NCBI GenBank assembly: GCA_009842375.1
Contig: VYFM01000139.1
Coordinates: 1-7,544 of the forward strand
Reading direction: 5' to 3'
DNA: 7,544 nucleotides
Source: Candidatus Poribacteria bacterium
GTDB lineage: Bacteria; Poribacteria; WGA-4E; WGA-3G
The notes under the pieces were generated by a model. That model did not search any database. It saw only the letters and a program-made list of their open reading frames with translations, and had not been told where the DNA came from. Made by a program: the position numbers and the translations under genes. Positions 4,448 to 7,544 of this stretch are shown in pieces (positions within the stretch are counted from its first letter, which is position 1; every line of letters begins with the position of its first letter).

Positions 4448-7113
4448 GTTTCCGGTAGCATCGTAAGCAAGAGGTTTTGTAGCGCATGGATACCTCTGCG
4501 GAAGGTAGGACTGCCATCATCCGCTTGCATTGCTTGTGTAATCCAACTTTGGATTTGGTCGATAGTTGGACTGGGCACAGCAGGTGCAGCGGTGCCTGCT
4601 TGTCCTATCTGACTGGCAACTGTCACTAAATCTAAGATATTGACAATGCCGTCACCGTTCACATCTGACCTCTCGTTTGATATGTCGAACGAGGCAACGA
4701 TTACGAGATCAAGGACGTTGATTACACCGTCCTCGTTGACATCGGCATCAGCATAGACAGTGCCATCATCCACCTTAAAGCGAACAATTTCTGTGAAGTC
4801 TATCCGTATGATGTTCACTGCCAGATCTTGTACTGTCATTTCCGCAAGTCCCCATGTGCCAGGGGCACTGCCAACGGGCAGGATAATCCTCTTATGATAG
4901 GTACGATAGACTGTCGGATCCCCATTGAAATAGATACCTCCCGATTCAGAGCATATCTGGCAATGCCAATAATGATGCATTACACCTTGAGGGTCTCGTA
5001 AATAAATGTTTGAAGACCCATATCCGCTGATATCATCCTTAATTCTAAATTCGATATCAACTTGTGTTTCACCGTTGGGTGCTTCTGGATTTGTAGGTTC
5101 CGCCTTGATGGTAATTCGATCTAAATCCAGCGTGGGTGGCGTACTATCTGGATTTTTTGTTTGAATCTCTATAGATGCAGATTCTTCACCAATGAACTCG
5201 GAACTGTACGTTGGGTTAAAATACACATTACCTAAGTTTAGTGCAACATCGACCATTGAGATATAGTCAACCGTGTATATCCCACTCTGGTAATAGTCTG
5301 GAATAATCAATCCAACACTTGCTTCACCGGTCTCTGGATTATATTCACCCCAGTTTTCGCTAAGTGAATAGGTTTCAGGATTTGAATCGTTTATTCTTGC
5401 ATAAACACCACTGATACCGTTTTCTTCAATGAGTTTCCAACGCGCAGTAACAATTTGATAAGACCTTCCATCTTTAAATCCTTCAGACAAAGAGAGCCGC
5501 ATTGAGTTTGGGACATATCTTGGTGGGTCGCAATCAGCGAGTGGATTGTCAACATAGAGTTTCCATCCGAAGTCCGTTTGGGACTGGTGCCGCTCGTTCC
5601 CAGTGATATCCCAGAGACGAATCGTGTCTGGAGCCCAATAGCCGTTTGCTGCGTAGCGTGATAAGGTGAGATGTCCTCGAAAAATATGCCCCTTTTGGAC
5701 AGGTTGACCAGTGGCATCTATCGGATACAGACGAATATCTTCATAAGTGCCCTTTTCACTAAACAGGCGCATAAATCCTTCGTGTGCTGTATCCAAGTGG
5801 CTCTCGCTATGAATTTTAATCTCTATCGTGATATGCTTTTCTTCCTTGGGTTCACCATCTATCCGTATATCAACCCCTATAATGCGTCCTGGATAGATAT
5901 AGTCAGGATAGAGGTTATAGACCTCAAACGTCAAGTCTTCGCGTATCTGTGAGATATAGCGGGTGCCGTGCATCACTCTATTTTGAATAAATTCGTATTT
6001 GGCAGGGGACCGAGAGCGTAACTTGTCAGGTCGGACGATGTAAAAACTAATACTCTCCGCCATATCTTCATTCGGATTGACACCGTGTGCATAAGCAGAC
6101 ACAAATTCGGTTTGTTTCGTGGTGGACCATCCATCTTGATCATCAGGATTTTCATACCATCCACCGAGTTCAATCCAATCCTGTTTGAGTTGTTCATCAA
6201 AGAGATATGCCCATAGGAAATGTGCTTTTTCATGGAGAATCAAACGGTGAATGGAGTCTAATCCTTGATCCTTAAACGCAACTTCCATAAATTCAATGTA
6301 GCCAGCACCCGTCCACGCGACAGCGGCAGCAGTCGGATAAAGCGGGTGTGGTGTTCCATCTAAACGTCTCACCAGATATTTCAGTCCGGGTGTTTTAAGC
6401 ATGCCTTGCGGAAACTCTTCAAGCATTGAGACTAATGCTATAAGTTCTTCGTTTTTGAATGCTGTGAACCTTACCGCGTTCTCGGCAGTTGTATATTGTG
6501 TCAGTTTAGTATAATCGGGAACATCTATACTGACATCAAAACGGTCTCTCAATATTCGTTTAATCGCGTGTCTATCCGCCCCATTGTCTGTTACGAACCG
6601 AACCGCTGCCTGATGCAACCGTTTGGAGAAATATCTGCCACGCACACCCTCAATTTCTGCTAATAAAGGTTTGGCATAAATGAATGCTTCTCTGGCAACA
6701 GTGACGACTTTTGTATCCCCATGATATTCAATCTCAATGTCATCTTGGATGTGCCTATCACTGAGTTTCCATAACGAGATCGGTAACCGATGTTCTTTAT
6801 CATTAAAGTTATTCTTATCTTGCGGTATAGATATAAATGTCTGTAATAGTTTATATGCGTGTTCAGCACTCCATTCAGCTCCGAGATGAACAGAATACCG
6901 ATGCATCAACCATAGTGATGCACTATGACCTGATATTTCTATCTGTTCATCTAATATGGTTACTTGTATAGGTTCAACAACAGTAGCACTTTCCTGTCCT
7001 TCAGGTGTTTCGTCTATTTCCCAGTGGAACTCGTAAGCGTTGCTGTGAAATACGATACCGCAGAAAAATATAGTGACAAAGAATAGCAAAAGCGTGGTTT
7101 TCGCTGTGGACAT
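4159..7113 (-). CDS. Secreted putative zinc metallopeptidase (HExxH, lethal-factor-like core) with beta-sandwich domains, dockerin and YPNPFNP tail
   Basis: The product is 984 aa from the ATG at 7113. Residues 1-26 are a signal peptide (cleavage likely after SNA; no lipobox). Residues 50-290 are conserved-looking but unnamed. H294-E-K-A-H298 is a zincin HExxH motif. The segment YAHGVNPNEDMAES at 341-354 matches the spacing and shape of the third-ligand segment of anthrax lethal-factor-like (M34/ATLF) peptidases, so E349 is the likely third ligand and E295 the catalytic base. About three beta-sandwich domains follow (about 400-522, 528-630 and 657-782), the last two opening with D-x-x-PP and all containing a late 'D..xN' strand. 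A dockerin lies at 789-838 (DVNEDGVINVLD and DVNGDGIVNILD), then YPNPFNPETW at 896-905 and a FlgD/Por-like domain. The mature chain has only three cysteines, including C718-x-x-C721. The stop is TAG. An in-frame ATG at 7134 would add seven residues, but it has only a distant purine tract, whereas 7113 has GGAGG. Peptidase activity is inferred from motifs; the substrate is unknown. Confidence 0.92.
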   Translation of the reverse strand: MSTAKTTLLLFFVTIFFCGIVFHSNAYEFHWEIDETPEGQESATVVEPIQVTILDEQIEISGHSASLWLMHRYSVHLGAEWSAEHAYKLLQTFISIPQDKNNFNDKEHRLPISLWKLSDRHIQDDIEIEYHGDTKVVTVAREAFIYAKPLLAEIEGVRGRYFSKRLHQAAVRFVTDNGADRHAIKRILRDRFDVSIDVPDYTKLTQYTTAENAVRFTAFKNEELIALVSMLEEFPQGMLKTPGLKYLVRRLDGTPHPLYPTAAAVAWTGAGYIEFMEVAFKDQGLDSIHRLILHEKAHFLWAYLFDEQLKQDWIELGGWYENPDDQDGWSTTKQTEFVSAYAHGVNPNEDMAESISFYIVRPDKLRSRSPAKYEFIQNRVMHGTRYISQIREDLTFEVYNLYPDYIYPGRIIGVDIRIDGEPKEEKHITIEIKIHSESHLDTAHEGFMRLFSEKGTYEDIRLYPIDATGQPVQKGHIFRGHLTLSRYAANGYWAPDTIRLWDITGNERHQSQTDFGWKLYVDNPLADCDPPRYVPNSMRLSLSEGFKDGRSYQIVTARWKLIEENGISGVYARINDSNPETYSLSENWGEYNPETGEASVGLIIPDYYQSGIYTVDYISMVDVALNLGNVYFNPTYSSEFIGEESASIEIQTKNPDSTPPTLDLDRITIKAEPTNPEAPNGETQVDIEFRIKDDISGYGSSNIYLRDPQGVMHHYWHCQICSESGGIYFNGDPTVYRTYHKRIILPVGSAPGTWGLAEMTVQDLAVNIIRIDFTEIVRFKVDDGTVYADADVNEDGVINVLDLVIVASFDISNERSDVNGDGIVNILDLVTVASQIGQAGTAAPAVPSPTIDQIQSWITQAMQADDGSPTFRRGIHALQNLLLTMLPETTALLPNYPNPFNPETWLPYQLATPSDVRIDIYTSDGKRIRTLDLGHQPVGIYQHRTQAAHWDGKNQTGEPVASGIYFYTLTAGTFTATRKMLIQK

Positions 7114-7117
7114 AGTG

Positions 7118-7122
7118 CCTCC
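7118..7122 (-). promoter_or_regulatory. Ribosome binding site that decides the metallopeptidase start
   Basis: GGAGG lies 4 nt before the ATG at 7111-7113 on the minus strand. The upstream in-frame ATG at 7132-7134 has only GAGGA 17 nt away. From 7113 the signal peptide begins MSTAK and then becomes hydrophobic, as expected. Confidence 0.65.
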
Positions 7123-7179
7123 ATTGTGGAACATGATGTGATATTTAATAGTCCTCTTGTAGAATGTCTTGCCAGAATA

Positions 7180-7208
7180 ATATTACGCCATTTGTAGAAA
7201 CTTGTCAA
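7180..7208 (-). promoter_or_regulatory. Sigma70-type promoter of the metallopeptidase gene
   Basis: On the minus strand TTGACA (7203-7208), a 17-bp spacer and TAATAT (7180-7185) form a good -35/-10 pair. Transcription would start near 7173, giving a leader of about 60 nt. An 11-bp palindrome, ACTTGTCAAGT (7200-7210), overlaps the -35 and could be an operator, though it may be chance. Confidence 0.55.
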
Positions 7209-7247
7209 GTGATGTCGGACATGGTAGCGGGTGCGCGGTGTGTGGCA

Positions 7248-7322
7248 TCCGCCTAATTGCCTAATTGTCAAAATCGCGGATTTTTTTGTCAGAATCGCGG
7301 AGGACGCGGGTTATTGTCTTTC
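7248..7322. repeat. Stacked left termini of the A/B repeat family
   Basis: Two further copies of the TGTC-x-GAATCGCGGA-type terminus occur here, near 7266-7280 and 7287-7301, before the full family B left arm at 7323. The stretch TCCGCCTAATTG at 7248-7259 is the reverse complement of CAATTAGGCGGA at 7488-7499, so an outer inverted repeat encloses copy 3. CCTAATTG is duplicated at 7252-7267. Confidence 0.5.
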
Positions 7323-7490
7323 TTGTCTGAATCGCGGATTACGCGGAGGACGCAGAGGGACGCGGTTTTGAGTTTGTGTCTCCTAAATCCCTTTGAAAAA
7401 ATGAACTCTACTCCTCTGAAAATGACCTTGAAACAACAAGAACACTTCCGCGTTCATCCGTGTTATCCGCGTCATCCGCGATTCTGACAA
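7323..7490. mobile_element. Family B MITE-like element, copy 3 (168 bp)
   Basis: The left arm is 7323-7365, the interior 7366-7447 and the right arm 7448-7490. Interior length (82 bp) and right-arm length equal those of copy 1. The right arm differs from copy 1 in a few bases, and the left arm differs in its unit composition. It has no reading frame of its own. Confidence 0.65.
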
Positions 7491-7500
7491 TTAGGCGGAC

Positions 7501-7544
7501 GGCATGCAGTGCGTGCCTGCTACCATGTCGGAGGTCGCTACGCT
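7501..7544. repeat. Palindrome plus GTCGGAG hairpin, copy 3 (cut by window end)
   Basis: GGCATGCAGTGCGTGCC (7501-7517) is the one-mismatch form of the palindrome at 332-348. The hairpin repeat then starts at 7525 and runs off the window. Order and spacing are those of block 1, so B element, palindrome and hairpin form one conserved composite. Confidence 0.6.

Noticed and set aside
7114..7134. Upstream ATG adding seven residues to the metallopeptidase
   Set aside because: Its nearest purine-rich tract is 17 nt away, and the extension weakens the signal peptide start. The ATG at 7113 has GGAGG close by.

Overview
The window looks like part of a Candidatus Poribacteria genome, or a close relative. 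Both large proteins end in the same module: two dockerin-type calcium loops, a helical linker, a YPNPFNP motif and a FlgD/Por-secretion-like beta domain ending in ATRKMLIQK. I associate this combination, together with cohesin-like domains, secreted WD40 proteins and many dispersed hairpin repeats, with Poribacteria. The lineage call is from memory of such proteins, not from a search.

Layout. There are only two convincing genes, both on the minus strand and both for exported multidomain proteins. Gene 1 (432-3515) encodes a signal peptide, 14 WD40-type blades, a cohesin-like domain, a dockerin and the C-terminal module. Gene 2 (4159-7113, start revised from 7134) encodes a signal peptide, a conserved N-terminal region, a gluzincin-like metallopeptidase core (HEKAH, then a downstream EDMAE), about three beta-sandwich domains, a dockerin and almost the same C-terminal module. 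Gene 2 has a good sigma70-type promoter (TTGACA, 17 bp, TAATAT) and a strong ribosome binding site. Gene 1 has a ribosome binding site in an unusual CA-rich leader, but I see no convincing promoter.

Everything else is repeat DNA. Three blocks (1-431, about 3660-4158 and about 7248-7544) sit beside the genes. They are built from two MITE-like families with long inverted arms made of 9-10 bp 'TCCGCGTCA'-type units (here called A, about 170 bp, and B, 168-178 bp) and from several short hairpin repeats. Gene 1 lies between direct copies of the A+B composite, and gene 2 lies between B-containing blocks. A related short hairpin repeat also appears in frame inside the cohesin-like domain of gene 1.

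How it may work together (inference). Both proteins should be exported and either retained at the surface or released. The dockerin of gene 2, and that of gene 1, could dock onto cohesin-like domains such as the one in gene 1, placing a protease on a beta-propeller scaffold. The last 289 bp of the two genes match without gaps at about 94% although the rest of the proteins are unrelated. This points to module shuffling or gene conversion, which the flanking repeats could help. I found no RNA genes, CRISPR array, transposase or plus-strand gene.
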